A stretch of DNA of 64,000 nt from Elephas maximus indicus (Eukaryota; Chordata; Mammalia; Proboscidea; Elephantidae), in assembly GCF_024166365.1 (NCBI RefSeq), contig NC_064820.1:66379501-66443500 (forward strand). The letters run 5' to 3'. The notes under the pieces were generated by a model. That model made no database searches. It worked only from the letters and a program-made list of their open reading frames with translations, and was not told the origin of the DNA. Positions 1 to 11,060 of this stretch are shown here, piece after piece. Numbering within the stretch: the first letter of the stretch is position 1; the number at the start of each line of letters is the position of its first letter. The translations under genes and the position numbers were made by a program.

Positions 1-1509
1 CCATTCTGATTCAAAGACCAGATTTGCTGATTAAAAATCCACAATCAGATCGGGTTTGGGAGGATGTGAAGCTACATGGGACAAGCATTATGTATTAAAC
101 ATTTCAAAGTTCTAATGTAGCCACTTGAGGTTTTCCACTGTAGCTTCTGGAGTCTCCTTTGAAGTGTATAAAGCTCTGAGTCTCCGTTGCTTATTACTGG
201 AAGACGTTTGCCATAACAGTGCAAAGTTTCTAACAAGCTACATCTGAATGACACTGCAGATACATCACAATGCTGTTCATCAGCAGTTACTAACTCCCTC
301 AGTCCACTGGGTCTGTTAATATGTCTATTTGTAATATGGAGAAAAGATACCATAAAAGACAACCTAGCTTCAGACACTTTCATTGTGAAAGTGGTGGCCA
401 CCCCCATTTAAAACTTGGACCCCCAAGGGCAATCACAGAAAGCATCAAGTCACTTTTTCTATGTTGTAAAATGTGAAGTGTTTTTGGCAAAAAACAAATT
501 TCTTCTTTTATAACCACAACCACTTCAACTAAATTTTCCTTAGAGTGGTCAGACTTAAAGGCCATCTACTAGAGAAGGAAGCCTGTCAGCCTCTATGTTT
601 GCAGTAATACAGATCTGCCTGCTTATCTGACTTAAATCTCCTTTGTTCCTGCAAGGTAAGTCCATTTCCCGCTTCCCTGGGGCTATTCAGTGTCCAGAGC
701 GCTGAGGCGGTTCTCCTGGAGATGAGACTATGGGCTAGCTTTATCTTTAGAGTATCTTTAAAATATAGATTATAAGGGAGAGGCTGACTACAAAGCACTG
801 CAATGTGGTATTTAGAAAGCACCAGGCTCTGCAGACAGAAGCCTGCCACTACATTAATTCATCTCGCGCCATTTTCTGTTCTCATTATAATTTTATCTTA
901 GGAATTAATACATTCTGCCATTTTCTATTCTGGTTACAATCTAGAGAAATCCGTGAGGCTGAATACATTTTGTACCACTTTGTTCTGCTTATAATGTTAA
1001 GATGCTTTCAAGAATGGATTAGTTCAGTGCCACTTTCCCTACTTTATCTCGAGAACTTAAAACAGGTAGAAAACTACATCCCTTACTGACATGAATGTGT
1101 GAAGAAGAGAAAATAAGAAAACAGCTTTATTTGCCTTTTCTTTTTGCTTTTGCTTTTAAAGATGCTTTGACCTCCTTCAAATTTGAAAAGAACATACAAA
1201 GGGCATAAGAGAAATAGTGTTAGCCACATGACACAGGCCTTTTAGAAAGAATGAGTTCTCATCATGAGTCACTCTTTCCCCCAAATGAAGCAAATAAAAA
1301 TCCTTCCATCAGGATTAGATAAAAAAAAAGAAGAGCCTAACAACTGACAATAAACAGCAATTCTAGTAAAGACTGAGATTTAGCAAAAAATAAAAACATT
1401 CTCTCAATACTACAATTATCAAGTGGTTAAGCCGTTTTGAAGATCATGGCACAACCAAGTTAATTTGGTCACCAAAATAAAACTGGTAAAACTGATTTTT
1501 ACGTGGGAT
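1..1509. other. No gene or named repeat recognised
   Basis: The stretch is AT-rich with ordinary low-complexity runs. The longest open frame (72-407, minus strand, 111 codons) has no motif I know and no codon pattern suggesting a gene. It may hold old diverged repeats that only a profile search would show. Confidence 0.5.
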
Positions 1510-1710
1510 TAAACTCATTACCCTCCAGTAAATTCCAACTCATCGCCACCCTATAAGACAGAGTAGAACTGCCCCCACAGGGTTTCCAGGGCTGTAAATT
1601 TTTACAGAAGCAGACTGCCACATCTTTCTCCTGTGGAACTCTGGTGGGTTTGAACTACTGACTTTTCAGGTAGGAGCAGAGCACTTAACCAGTGTGCTAC
1701 CAGGGCTCCC
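1510..1710 (-). mobile_element. AfroSINE, long subfamily, antisense
   Basis: The plus strand reads the SINE backwards: the body motif for 'GACAGAGTAGAACTGCCCC', then 'CAGACTGCCACATCTTTCTCC', then the tRNA-like head (antisense of a GTGGTTAAG A box near 1687) ending in CACCAGGGCTCC. It is the first of four same-orientation copies. Confidence 0.9.
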
Positions 1711-1731
1711 TGAATGGGGATTCTAAAGGGG

Positions 1732-1891
1732 GGAAAAAAATCATTGCCGCCCAGTCAGTTCCAACTCATAGTGAGCCTAAAGGACTGAGCAGAACTGCCC
1801 CAATGAGCTCTCAAGGCGCGGCTGGTGGATTCAAACTGCTGACCTTTTGGCTAGCAGCAGAGCTGTTAAACACTGTGCCACCAGGGCTCCA
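1732..1891 (-). mobile_element. AfroSINE, short subfamily, antisense
   Basis: The antisense body and tRNA-like head are present without the extra 'ATCTTTCTCC' segment of the long type. The copy is diverged by many single-base changes and ends in GTGCCACCAGGGCTCC. Confidence 0.88.
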
Positions 1892-1900
1892 CACCAGGAT

Positions 1901-2083
1901 TAACCAAAACCCACTGCTGTCAAGTCTATTCCGACATATAGCGAACCCATAGGGTTTCCAAGGCTATAAATCTCTAAGGAAGCAGACTGCCAGATCTTTC
2001 TCCCATGGAGCTGATGGCAGATTCAAATCACCAACCTTTGGGTTAGCAGCCCATTGCTTTAACCACTGCACCACCAGCGCTCC
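1901..2083 (-). mobile_element. AfroSINE, long subfamily, antisense
   Basis: The copy starts AACCAAAACCCACTGCTGTC and contains 'CAGATCTTTCTCCCATGGAG'. It ends in the antisense tRNA head TTAACCACTGCACCACCAG. Part of the middle body is missing between the 'GCGAACCC' and 'ATAGGGTTTCC' blocks. Confidence 0.88.
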
Positions 2084-2117
2084 TAGTATGGGATTTTTTT
2101 TTTTTTTAAAAAAAAAA

Positions 2118-2278
2118 AAGCTAAACTCATTGCCAAGGTGTCAATTCTGACTCATAGTGACCCTGTAGGACAGAGTAGAGCTGCCCCATAGAGTTTCCAA
2201 GGAGTGCCTGGTGTATTCAAACTGCCGACCTTTTGGTTAGCAGCCGAGTTGTTAACCACTGAGCTACCAGGACTCCCT
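2118..2278 (-). mobile_element. AfroSINE, short subfamily, antisense
   Basis: The body reads 'GGACAGAGTAGAGCTGCCCC' and the antisense head reads 'TTGTTAACCACTGAGCTACC'. An A/T-rich tract precedes it at 2093-2118, where the SINE tail should lie. Similar words (TATGGGATT at 2087, TATTGGGATT at 2277) may be remnants of a target duplication. Confidence 0.88.
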
Positions 2279-2280
2279 AT

Positions 2281-4286
2281 TGGGATTCTGACTTATAGTA
2301 ACCCTATGTACAACAGAACAAAACACTGCTTGGTCCTGTGCCATCCTCACATTCTCTGGCAGTCCCCTGTTGATACAGTGCTGCAGCCACTTTTCAATGA
2401 TCTTCAGCAAAGTTTTAATTGCATGTGATATTAATGATATAATTTCCACATTCAGTTGGATCACCTTTCTTGGAAATAGGCACAAATACGGTTTTCTTCC
2501 AGTTGGTTGGCCAGGTAGCTCTGTCTTCCAAATTCCTTGGCATAGATGAGTGAGCACTTCCAGTGCTGTATCAGTTCACTGAAACATCTCAATTCGTATT
2601 CCATCAGTTCCTGAAGTCTTGTTTTTTGCCAATGCCTTCAGGGCAGCTTGGACTTCTTCCTTCAGTACCATTGGTTCCTGATCATATGCTACCTCCTGAA
2701 ATGTTGAACGTCAACCAATTATTTTTGGTGTAGTGACTCTGTGTATTCCTTTCATGTTCTTTTGATGCTTCCTGCTTTGTTTACTATTCTCCCCATAGAA
2801 CCCTTCAATATTGCAACTTGAGGCCTAAATTTTTTCTTCAGTTCCTTCACCTTGAGAAATGCCAAGCGTATTCTTTCATTTTGGTCTTTGCGCATATCAT
2901 TATAATACTTTGTCTTCTTGAGGTGCCCTTTGAAATCTTCTGTTCGGCTCTTTTACTTCATCATCTCTTCCATTTCCTTTAGCTATTCAGTGTTCAAGAG
3001 CAAGTTTCAGAGTCTTTTCTGACTTCCATTTTGGTCTTTTCTTTCCTTCCTGTCTTTTTAATGACCTCTTGCTTTCTTCATGTATCATGACCTTGATGTC
3101 ATTCCACAACTCTTCTGGTCTTCGGTCATTAATGTTCAACATGTCAAATCTATTCTTGAGATGGTCTCTAAACTCAGGTGGGATATACTCAAGGTTGTAC
3201 TTTGGCTCTCGTGGACTTGCTTTAATTTTCTTCAGCTTCGGTGTGAACTTGCATATGAGCAATTGATTGTGTGTTCTGAAGTCAGCCCCTGGCCTAGTTC
3301 TGACTGATGATATTGAGATTTTCTATTGTCTCTTTCCACTGATGTAGTCGATTTGATTCCTGTGTATTCCACCTGGCGTGGTCCATGTGTATATTCACCA
3401 CCTAGGTTGTTGAAAAAGGGTATTTGCAATGAAGAAGTCATTGGTCTTGCAGAATTCTATCATGCAATCTCTGGCATTGTTACTATTCCCAAGGCCATGT
3501 TTTCAAGCTACCGATCCTTCTTTGTTTCCAACTTTCACATTCCAATCACTAGTAAATATCAATACATCCTATTGCACTTCGATCAATTTCATACTGCAGA
3601 TGTTACTAAAAATCTTCTATTTCCATCTCAAGAATAGAAGAAAAATCTTTGGTCTTAGTCATTAGTGTGTAAATTTGAATAGTAGTCATATTAACTGGTC
3701 TTCCTTTTAGTCATATGGATATTATTCTTTCAGTGATGGTGTTGTACTTTAGGATAGGTCTTGAAATATTTCTTTTGATGATTCCACTTCAGCTCACTAA
3801 TGCCTAGGATATTGACCTTTATGCATTCCATTTCATTTTTGATGATTTCAAATTTTCCTAGACTCATGCTTCCTACAGTCCATGTTTCATTTATTAATGG
3901 ATGTTTGCAGCTGTTTCTTCTTATTTTGAGTCATGTCACATCAGCAAATGAAGGTCCTGAAAGCTTGACTCAAACCATGTCATTAAGGTTGACTCTACTT
4001 TGAGGAAGCAGCTCTTTCCCAGTCGTCTTTGGAGTGCCTTCCAACCTGAAGGGCTCATCTTCTAGCACTGTATAAGACAATGTTCCATTGCTATTCATAA
4101 GGTTTTCACTGGCTACTTATTTTCAGAAGTAGACTGCTATGTCCTTCTTCCTAGTCTGTCTTAGTCCGGAAGCTCAGCTGAAACCAGTGTGCTATGGGTG
4201 ACCCTGATGGTATTTGAATATTGGTGGCATAGCTTCCAGCATCAGAACAAGATCCCACAGTATGAAAAACTGATGGACATGTGGGA
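2281..4286 (-). mobile_element. RTE1-type LINE, antisense, internally deleted
   Basis: Reading the minus strand from 4286, the copy keeps the RTE 5' terminus, the AP-endonuclease region (about 3900-3300), the linker (3270-2950) and the beginning of the RT region (2700-2360). At about 2352 the sequence jumps directly to the last 70 bases of the element, so most of the RT domain is gone. A smaller gap near 3780 removes part of the endonuclease. Short open pieces remain on the minus strand (2987-3262, 3232-3441) but the frame is broken. The missing RT makes it a dead copy. Confidence 0.9.
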
Positions 4287-4588
4287 ACATAGGGATTAGG
4301 GGGGCCAAAAAAACGGGAAACTATGCAGTTTGGAGTAATATGACAATTTTGCTTTGTTAAATTATGGAACCAGTTCTTATTTTGACAGGACATCAAAGTG
4401 TAGTGATGACCACATTTGAACATGATGCCAAAAAATACAAGATGAAGCTAATGATTTGCCAGGAGAGGGCATGCATATTGAATACCATCTTAAGCTATTT
4501 TTTATCTGTACCAGTTGCCTCCACCTTCCTCCCAAATGCTCTAGACCCTTCAGTAGCCTCTCACCTGCTTCCCTCTTCTGTTGTCTAG

Positions 4589-4752
4589 AGCACTGATGGT
4601 GCGGTGGTTAAACACTTGGTTTTTAACCAGAAGACTGGCAGTTGGAATCCACCAGCCACTCCTTGAAAACCCTATGGGGCAGTTCTACTCTGTCTCATGC
4701 AGTAACTATGAATTGGGATTGTCTCAATGGCAGCATGTTTTGTTTTGTTTTT
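4589..4752 (+). mobile_element. AfroSINE, sense, with target duplication
   Basis: The head is 'GGTGCGGTGGTTAAACACTTGG', the B-box region 'GGCAGTTGGAATCC' and the tail (GTTTT)n. It is flanked by GTTGTCTAG (4580-4588) and GTTGTCTGG (4753-4761), a 9 bp target duplication with one difference. Confidence 0.92.
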
Positions 4753-5052
4753 GTTGTCTGGGAAGCAAATTAAAGTTAACTGGCCCCAGTATCTCCAATT
4801 CAATGACCTTAATCAGCCCTAGACACATTACTCAGGTAAAAGCCCTGGATTTCCACCTATCTGGTCTCCTCTTTTATTCCCCTCGGAGGCTATTGCAGAC
4901 TTTGGCTTCTTTTAAAAACTCCTTCATTTTCAATTTTTTCCTTACTTTCTGCAGAAAATCACACCTTCTCTTTGTAGAAAAAAGAGTGATCAGGTAGGAC
5001 CGCGAATTTTCTGTTCCTTTCCTACAAATGTATCTACAACTATACCTATCTT

Positions 5053-5237
5053 GGAAACCCTGGTGGCATAGTGGTTAAGAGCTATGGCAACTAACCAAAA
5101 GCTTGGCAGTTTGAATTCACCAGATGCTGCTTGGAAACCCGTGGGGCAGTTCTACTCTGTCCTAAAGGGTTGCTATGAGCTGGAATTGACTCAATGGCAA
5201 TAGGTTTTGTTTGTTTTGCTTTTTTTTTTTTTTTTTA
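5053..5237 (+). mobile_element. AfroSINE, sense, perfect 11 bp target duplication
   Basis: The copy has an A box (TAGTGGTTAAGAGC), a B box (GGCAGTTTGAATTC), a body ending GAGCTGGAATTGACTCAATGG, and a T-rich tail. ATACCTATCTT occurs at both edges (5042-5052 and 5238-5248), which fixes the boundaries and shows retrotransposition. Confidence 0.95.
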
Positions 5238-5760
5238 ATACCTATCTTCTCTCCCCTCCAACCAATTCAAGTAATAGTTGGGTGTTCTTTCTTGCCTCTG
5301 GGGATCTCCTGTCCATCTGGCCACTGGTTCTTAACCACTCTACCACCAACTATTCCACCACCAATTACTCCACCACTTCAAGGGCCTTGCTTTATCAGTC
5401 ATGGACACTCATTCCTGAACATTCAACCAATCCTCCTCCTAGGTAAGATGGACCCACAATCTCAGGTCTCTCTACTCCTTAAAATATAATCAATAAACAT
5501 TTTTAATCCCAAACACCAATCGAATTACCTCCGTATTTCTTGTTTACCTTCACAGCCAAAATTCTTTCCCTCCACTAATTTCTACATTTTGCAACTTGGT
5601 TTCTGCCCCACTATGCCATCACTTTTCTGACCCTAGAGTTAATAATGGCCCCAGTATAAATACATCCAATAGATGTTTCCATCCTTATCTTAATTCTCTG
5701 CAGCGCTGACACTATGGACCACTTCTGCTTTTTTAAATTCTGTTTCTTTTCTTCAGGGAC

Positions 5761-5961
5761 ACTAAACCAGTGCCAATGGCCAAAAAGGTGATTCCAACTC
5801 ATGGCAACCCCATGTGTGTCAGAGTAGAGCTGCACTCCATAGGGTTTTCATTGGCTGATTTTTCAGAAGTAAGTCACTGAGCCTTTCTTCTGAGGTTTCT
5901 TAGGGTAGACTCGAACCTCTAGCATTTCAGTTAGCAGAGAATTTGCTAACTGTTTACACTA
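5761..5961 (-). mobile_element. AfroSINE, 'CATGTGTGTCAGAG' subfamily, antisense
   Basis: This subfamily has CCCCATGTGTGTCAGAGTAG, 'CCATAGGGTTTTCATTGGCTG' and a longer head with 'TTTCTTCTGAGG'. It is a third AfroSINE type in the window and is inserted in the L2 relic. Confidence 0.88.
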
Positions 5962-5965
5962 AACA

Positions 5966-6127
5966 TTATAAAAACCAAACCTGTTGCCAACCAGTCTGCG
6001 ACGACTCATGGCAACCGTATAGAACAGAGTAGAACTGCCAGATAGGGTTTCCAAGGACCGGCTGGTGGATTCAAACTGCCAACATTTCAGTTAACAGGCC
6101 AGCTCTTTACCGTGTCAGCAGGGCTCC
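5966..6127 (-). mobile_element. AfroSINE, antisense, perfect 9 bp target duplication
   Basis: CACTAAACA flanks the copy at 5957-5965 and 6128-6136. It sits against the tRNA-head end of the preceding AfroSINE, so it is probably the younger of the two. Confidence 0.92.
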
Positions 6128-6455
6128 CACTAAACACTACACAAAAACTCAAAAACCAAAACACTATAGTCTCTTAATTTTTTTGCCCTCTTTATGGCTG
6201 CCCCTTCTCGGCTTCCTTGTTTCATCCTTTTGCTCTCGCCTAAAATGCTTCTGTGCCTCAGGGTTTCTCTGTCAGCCACTTGACCTTCATCCTTCCTACA
6301 TGCTTCATGGATAAATTTGCCCAAATCTATGGCTTCTACATTTCTTGTATCTTTGTAACTTCCAAATCCAAGTCTTCCCTCCAGGCTTTCCTGCTGAGCC
6401 AGTGACTCACTCCCTTCTGTATCTGTCTTCATGTGTTGGAATGAACAGGGCTTCT

Positions 6456-6884
6456 AAAAAAAAAAAAAAAAATTTTTTTTTTTTTTCTATTTCTCTTATA
6501 ACATCACTACCTCCTCCTTAAGTCCCAGCCAGTTCCACCTGGGCTAGAAATGTTAGGGTAAGATATGACAGCTCTTGTCACTTTCTAAGTGAATGTTTCA
6601 CTTTTCACAATTGACTGGTTTAATAAATAAATAAATAAACACTTGAATGACTACATGGCTCAATTTCTGCTATTTCTCAAGCTTTTGTATTAGAACATTT
6701 CAGAATTTACCCAATTGTATCAGGCTGTCTTACAAATAACCTTAAAACATGAGATCACCAAGAATGGTTCCAGATCATAGAATCCCACCCATCTAACTTC
6801 CACTACATGAATACTCTCAAACTCTAAGTCTCTGGTTCTCGGATTGTGAAAATAGCCGTGATTTTTCATTGCGTAGAGTTCATC
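6456..6884. other. A/T tract, then no recognised feature
   Basis: An A-run followed by a T-run lies at 6457-6486, and a short (TAAA)n run at 6622-6640. The rest shows nothing I can name. Confidence 0.5.
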
Positions 6885-7623
6885 TTTGTAGAAATTCAAG
6901 CCGGATTTACAAGAGGATGTGGAATGAGGGATATCTTAATCCTCTAGTGCTGCTATAACAGAAATATCACAAGTGGATGGTTTTAACAAAGAGAAATTTT
7001 ACTCTCTCACAGCCAGAATCCTGAGTTTAGGGTGCTGGCCCCAGGGAAGAGCCAAATTCAGTTCTGTTGGCTCTGGAGGAAGGTCCTTGTCATCAGTCTT
7101 CCCTTGGTCTGGGAGCATCTCAGTGCAGGAAACTCAGGTTCAAAATGTTCAAAAGTTAAGGTGTCACTTTAAGGTCTAAGGTGCGCCTGATCCAAGTCAT
7201 GGTGTTTCAATTGCCTCATATGCATGCAAAAGCTGGGCAATGAATAAGGGAAGACCAAAGAAGAAATGATGCCTTTGAATTATGGTGCTGATGAAGGATA
7301 TTGAATATACCAGGAACTTCCAGAAGAACAAGCAAATCCGTTTTGGAAGAAGTACAGCCAGAATGCTCCTAAGACATGTTATAACTTTGGACATGTTATC
7401 AGAAGGGACCAGTCCTTGAAAAAGGACATAATGCTTGGTATAGTAGAGGGTCAGCAAAAAATAGGAAAACACTCAATGAGATGGATTGACACAGTGGTTG
7501 CAATAATGGGCTCAAGCATAGCAACAATTGTGAGGGTGGCGTAGGACTGGGCAGTGTTTCCTTCTGCTGTACGTAGGGTCGCTGTGAGTTGGAACTGACT
7601 CAATGGCAGCAAATAACAACAAC
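6885..7623 (+). mobile_element. RTE1-type LINE 3' fragment, sense, interrupted
   Basis: The first piece (6885-6933, 'AGAAATTCAAGCCGGATTTACAAG') is from the RT region. The second piece (about 7136-7623) is the C-terminal part and 3' tail, ending GTCGCTGTGAGTTGGAACTGACTC...AACAACAACA. An LTR-like segment sits between them and part of the RT is missing. Confidence 0.85.
6934..7135 (-). mobile_element. Partial MaLR-type LTR inside the RTE
   Basis: It begins TCTTAATCCTCTAGTGCTGC and is collinear with the LTR at 49681 ('AACAGAAATATCACAAG', 'CAGGGAAGAGCC', 'GGTCTGGGAGCATCTCAGTGCAGGAA'). Only about the first 200 bases are kept, so the LTR and the adjacent RTE have suffered a joint deletion. Confidence 0.7.
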
Positions 7624-8855
7624 ACCAGAGTTCACCTGATGATACTGGAACAAGAAAAGGAGATACAAGCAGGGAATTGTTCCAAAGATCAAAAAGCGGT
7701 TAGCTTAGCAGTAACCCTTCTTAAGAATTTCCTGGTAAGACTACTTTTACCTGTCAGGACAGCAGAGAATTTAACATCTTAAAATCAACTCTCAAGACAC
7801 TTAACATCCATTTTATACTTAGGGAAGATTTCAACCAGCTACAAGTGTATAATTTAAAAATTCAGCTTATTCAGCAGTGTGAATATGGAAAGGTAATTGC
7901 ATGTCACCAATTTAGAAACATCAATCACAAGAGAAGTTGTCCAAGATCTCTCCTGGTGATTCACAGGATAAGGTTAAAGGAAAGGAAACATCTTTTACAA
8001 ATATGTGAAGAAAGTAAACTAGAGTTATTTCTATCCACCGTTTATATTTAGTTGCCCCTTTTATTTCGAGGCTACACCATGGATGCTATTTCCCATATGA
8101 GGCTTAAATACAACCTGCAATAAACACAGACATGAACAAACTATGCCTCCAAAATGCCCACCTAAAGCCAATTTTAAAAGCTCTCCAGTGGAAGCTCTTT
8201 TGAAGAGACAGCATTGACTTCTTGTTGCCTGGATAAGCAATTTTTAAAATAAATCTACCATCTGAAAAAACTCAGACTCAATGATACCCTTCAAAGGAGA
8301 TACTTGATTCTCACTGGAAGTGGGGTAGCTGACTTACCATTCCCTCTTCTGTGCTCTGAACACAGATGGGACTTTAATCAAACATAATTTGAAATGACAC
8401 CTGCTATTAAAATGTTATTCTGCATGCAAAGCAAGACTGTTTGATTGAACGTATGAATAGATATTTTTGTGCCTTCCACTCATTTTCTCTAAATTTCCAA
8501 AACAGGTTTTTCAACAGCGTAGGAGAAGAATAGTCCTTAGCAGCTCGGGGACCACCTCAAGCAGTAAAGGAGAGGTAGTTCACTCTCCCATCTCATTCAA
8601 TCCCTGTTCTCAGCTGCACTAGTGACAATTAACTCTAGTTGTAATGGCAGCCAGGCTGATGAAGACTATGGGCTGTTAGGGGTGGAGATGAAACCACTAG
8701 ACACTCATTTCCCCAAAGACCATGGACCTTCAGGGGATTATAACTTTGTGCCTTTATATCCAGAACCAAAATTCAGCTGACAGACTAAAGGTTAACAGTT
8801 CTGTTTCCCATTACCAAGACGTGAAAACCAGTAGTTCCTATGTCACATTGTGATT
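7624..8855. other. No gene or named repeat recognised
   Basis: Single-copy-looking AT-rich DNA. No frame over 70 codons and no clear repeat signature. Confidence 0.45.
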
Positions 8856-8970
8856 GTTCTTGTTAGGTGCCGCCGAGTCAGTCCAACTCATAGTGACCCT
8901 ATGGACAACAGAATGAAACACTGCCTAGTCCTGCACCATCCTCACAATTGTTGTTATGCTTGAGCCCATG
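8856..8970 (-). mobile_element. RTE1-type LINE, 3'-terminal 115 bases
   Basis: A severely 5'-truncated antisense copy: tail TTCTTGTTAGGTGCCGCCGAG, then 'CAACAGAATGAAACACTGCC' and 'TTGTTATGCTTGAGCCCATG'. Confidence 0.9.
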
Positions 8971-10396
8971 TTATGATAAAAAAAAACGCCTCCAAGAAAT
9001 TCCTTGTTAAATTTCTTACTGCTTGAAGTTTAGAAAACATTCTCTTTCATGTGACACAACATTTTTGCAGGAAAATAAGTTTTAGAAATGGTAAAATAAA
9101 TAATAAATAAAAGGAGGATGTGTTTCAGCAAGGCTATAAGATACTATAACCCTGTTCTGGCATATTTAAATTAAAAAAATAATAATAATTTTGTATATAT
9201 ATCAGCTCCAAGAAGCAAAAACAAAACTCCTTATTTTCCTACTATAGTACAGTTTACCTCAGTAGCTAGAAAGACTATAAAATTTTTCTTTTGCATTTCT
9301 TCATCTAACAACCCTTCCAACAATGTATGTAAAGTAGGGGCATAAATACATTGTTTATTTAAGACTGAGCATTCAGTTATAGTCTAGGGATTTCTACAGA
9401 AAGTTGGTAAGTGGATCCCTGGGGCAATGGAAACCAGATTTTTTTGGTTCCCATCAGACTCATTTCCAAACCCCATAGGGGTTTGTCAAGATGGGCTTCA
9501 AGTGTCTTGATCCTTTCAGACTCCAATTAACTTTTACTGTTATATTGGTCTTAATCCAGGCTTGTGTTGCTCATCTCCAGTGAAAAGAAAACCAACACAG
9601 GAAATGAGTTTAAGCAAAGTGGTGGCTGAGAATTAAAAAAAAAAAACACTGGTCCCCAAGAGAGAGAACAAATACTCTAAGCTTCTTTGATTGTTACAAA
9701 CAGAATGTTTGATAACCTCACAGTACCTGAGCTAAAGGATGACAACAAAGGTAGGCGCCCACCCAATGGCTTTGATGGAATCAGGGATCTTACTTGGCAG
9801 GCCTGCTAGAGGCAAACAGATCTTTATGGCACACATCTAGAGACCGGGGAGGGTTGGGGGAGAGCTGGTTGCCTTTACCACTACCCCTTACCTTTTTTCT
9901 TCCTTGCATTTATTTCTCTCTCATTTCACTCTTACGGAGCCAGCTCTGAGGCTGTAGTATAAAGAGGGTTGACTATGTAGCTCCTGTCAGCCACCTGGCA
10001 GCCTTCAACCACAACCAGCTTTACTTAAACCCATGGCTGGCTTCAAAAGGGAAGGCCATGGGAAGAAAAGAAAGAAAAAGAGAAAGAAGCAGTAGATAGC
10101 AATCAGGCGGCTCTGAAGTTTTTACATAGGAGATACTGATTCCACATCAACAAACCAAACAGCATTTTAAAGGGGACCTTGACTTGAGTCAATTATGAGT
10201 AATAATCTTTGAACAGGGCAACTGCAGCCAGTCATGCACTTTAGCAAGGCTTAGACTACTAAACAACGTGGCCGAGGTGCCCTCTTAGTGTCTATTACAT
10301 TCCGTTTGTATAAATCCCCGTAACGTTTTTTAAATTTTGTATACATGCTAAACATACATTGTCTTTTCTGTGGATGCAAATGCTCATATATATTAG
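8971..10396. other. No gene or named repeat recognised
   Basis: AT-rich, with short low-complexity runs (A-run at 9636-9648; GAAAGAAAAAGA-type purines at 10067-10090). No coding signal. Confidence 0.45.
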
Positions 10397-10430
10397 CTAA
10401 CATTTATTAATGCTGACTGTATACCTAGTG

Positions 10431-10635
10431 GAGTCCACGGGTAGTGCAAATGGTTAAGCAGTTGGCTACTAACAGGAAGGTTGGTAGTTCAAATCCATCC
10501 AGAGGAGCCTTAGAAGAAAGACCTGTTGATCTTCTCCCAAAAGATCACAGTCATTGAAAACCCTATAGAGCACAGTTCTACTCTGACACACATGGGGTTG
10601 TGAAGAGTTGGAATGGACTCGATGACAATTGGTTT
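10431..10635 (+). mobile_element. AfroSINE, 'CACACATGGGG' subfamily, sense
   Basis: The head is 'GGGTAGTGCAAATGGTTAAG' and the B box 'GGTAGTTCAAATCC'. The body has 'GAAAACCCTATAGAGCACAG' and 'GACACACATGGGGTTGTG'. It interrupts the MIR. Confidence 0.92.
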
Positions 10636-10675
10636 AGTCACACTCAGTGTTGTACTAAGCCCTTTACCTGTCTTA

Positions 10676-10833
10676 AAAAACCCACTGCCGTCAAGTCGAT
10701 TCCGACTCATAGTAACCCTATAGGACAGAGTAGAACTGTCCAATAGAGTTTCCAAGGAGCGCCTGGCAGATTCGAACTGCCCACCTCTTGGGTAGCAGCC
10801 GTAGCACTTAACCACTACACCACCAGAGTTTCC
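10676..10833 (-). mobile_element. AfroSINE, antisense, perfect 10 bp target duplication
   Basis: ACCTGTCTTA flanks it at 10666-10675 and 10834-10843. The copy is close to the short-type consensus and is the second insertion into the same MIR. With the sense copy 40 bases upstream it forms a tail-to-tail inverted pair. Confidence 0.95.
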
Positions 10834-11060
10834 ACCTGTCTTACCTGAGTTTATTTTCACAACAACCGTGAAAGAAAGGTCCCATTAGTATCCTCATTTG
10901 TGAAATATCACATAATTCCCTCATTAGCTGATGTGAACACTGAGGCTTAGGGAGATCATGTGACTTGCTCAGAGTCACCCAGCTAGTAAGTGGTGGCAGA
11001 GTTCGGACTCAATCTCAGATATGATTGACCCCCAAACCATTTTCTTAATCCTTACCCAAC

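Larger units (their letters stand above)
5490..6455 (+). mobile_element. Ancient L2 LINE fragment, split by two AfroSINEs
   Basis: Two parts (5490-5760 and 6137-6455) resemble successive parts of the L2 ORF end: a block on the pattern 'CCAATAGATGTTTCCATCCTTATCTTA...CTCTGCAGCGCTGACACTATGGACCAC', then 'GCTTCTGTGCCTCAGGG' and 'CAAATCTATGGCTTC'. The assignment rests on memory of L2 consensus and is moderate. Confidence 0.55.
10397..11060 (-). mobile_element. MIR, antisense, split by two AfroSINEs
   Basis: Three pieces (10397-10430, 10636-10675, 10834-11060) together give the antisense MIR order: 'CATTTATTAATGCTGACTGTATACC', 'GTACTAAGCCCTTTACCTG', 'TTTTCACAACAACCGTGAAAG', then the core 'CTGAGGCTTAGGGAGATCATG...TCACCCAGCTAGTAAG'. 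Two later AfroSINE insertions separate them. Confidence 0.85.

Noticed and set aside
72..407. 111-codon minus-strand frame
   Set aside because: No recognisable motif, no support for a start, and a length expected by chance in 64 kb.
1510..2278. A CRISPR-like or satellite array
   Set aside because: The repeats are AfroSINEs of two subtypes with tRNA-like heads and different lengths, not short identical direct repeats.
4589..4700. True tRNA gene suggested by A and B boxes in the SINE head
   Set aside because: The boxes belong to the tRNA-derived head of an AfroSINE. No complete cloverleaf with acceptor stem is present.
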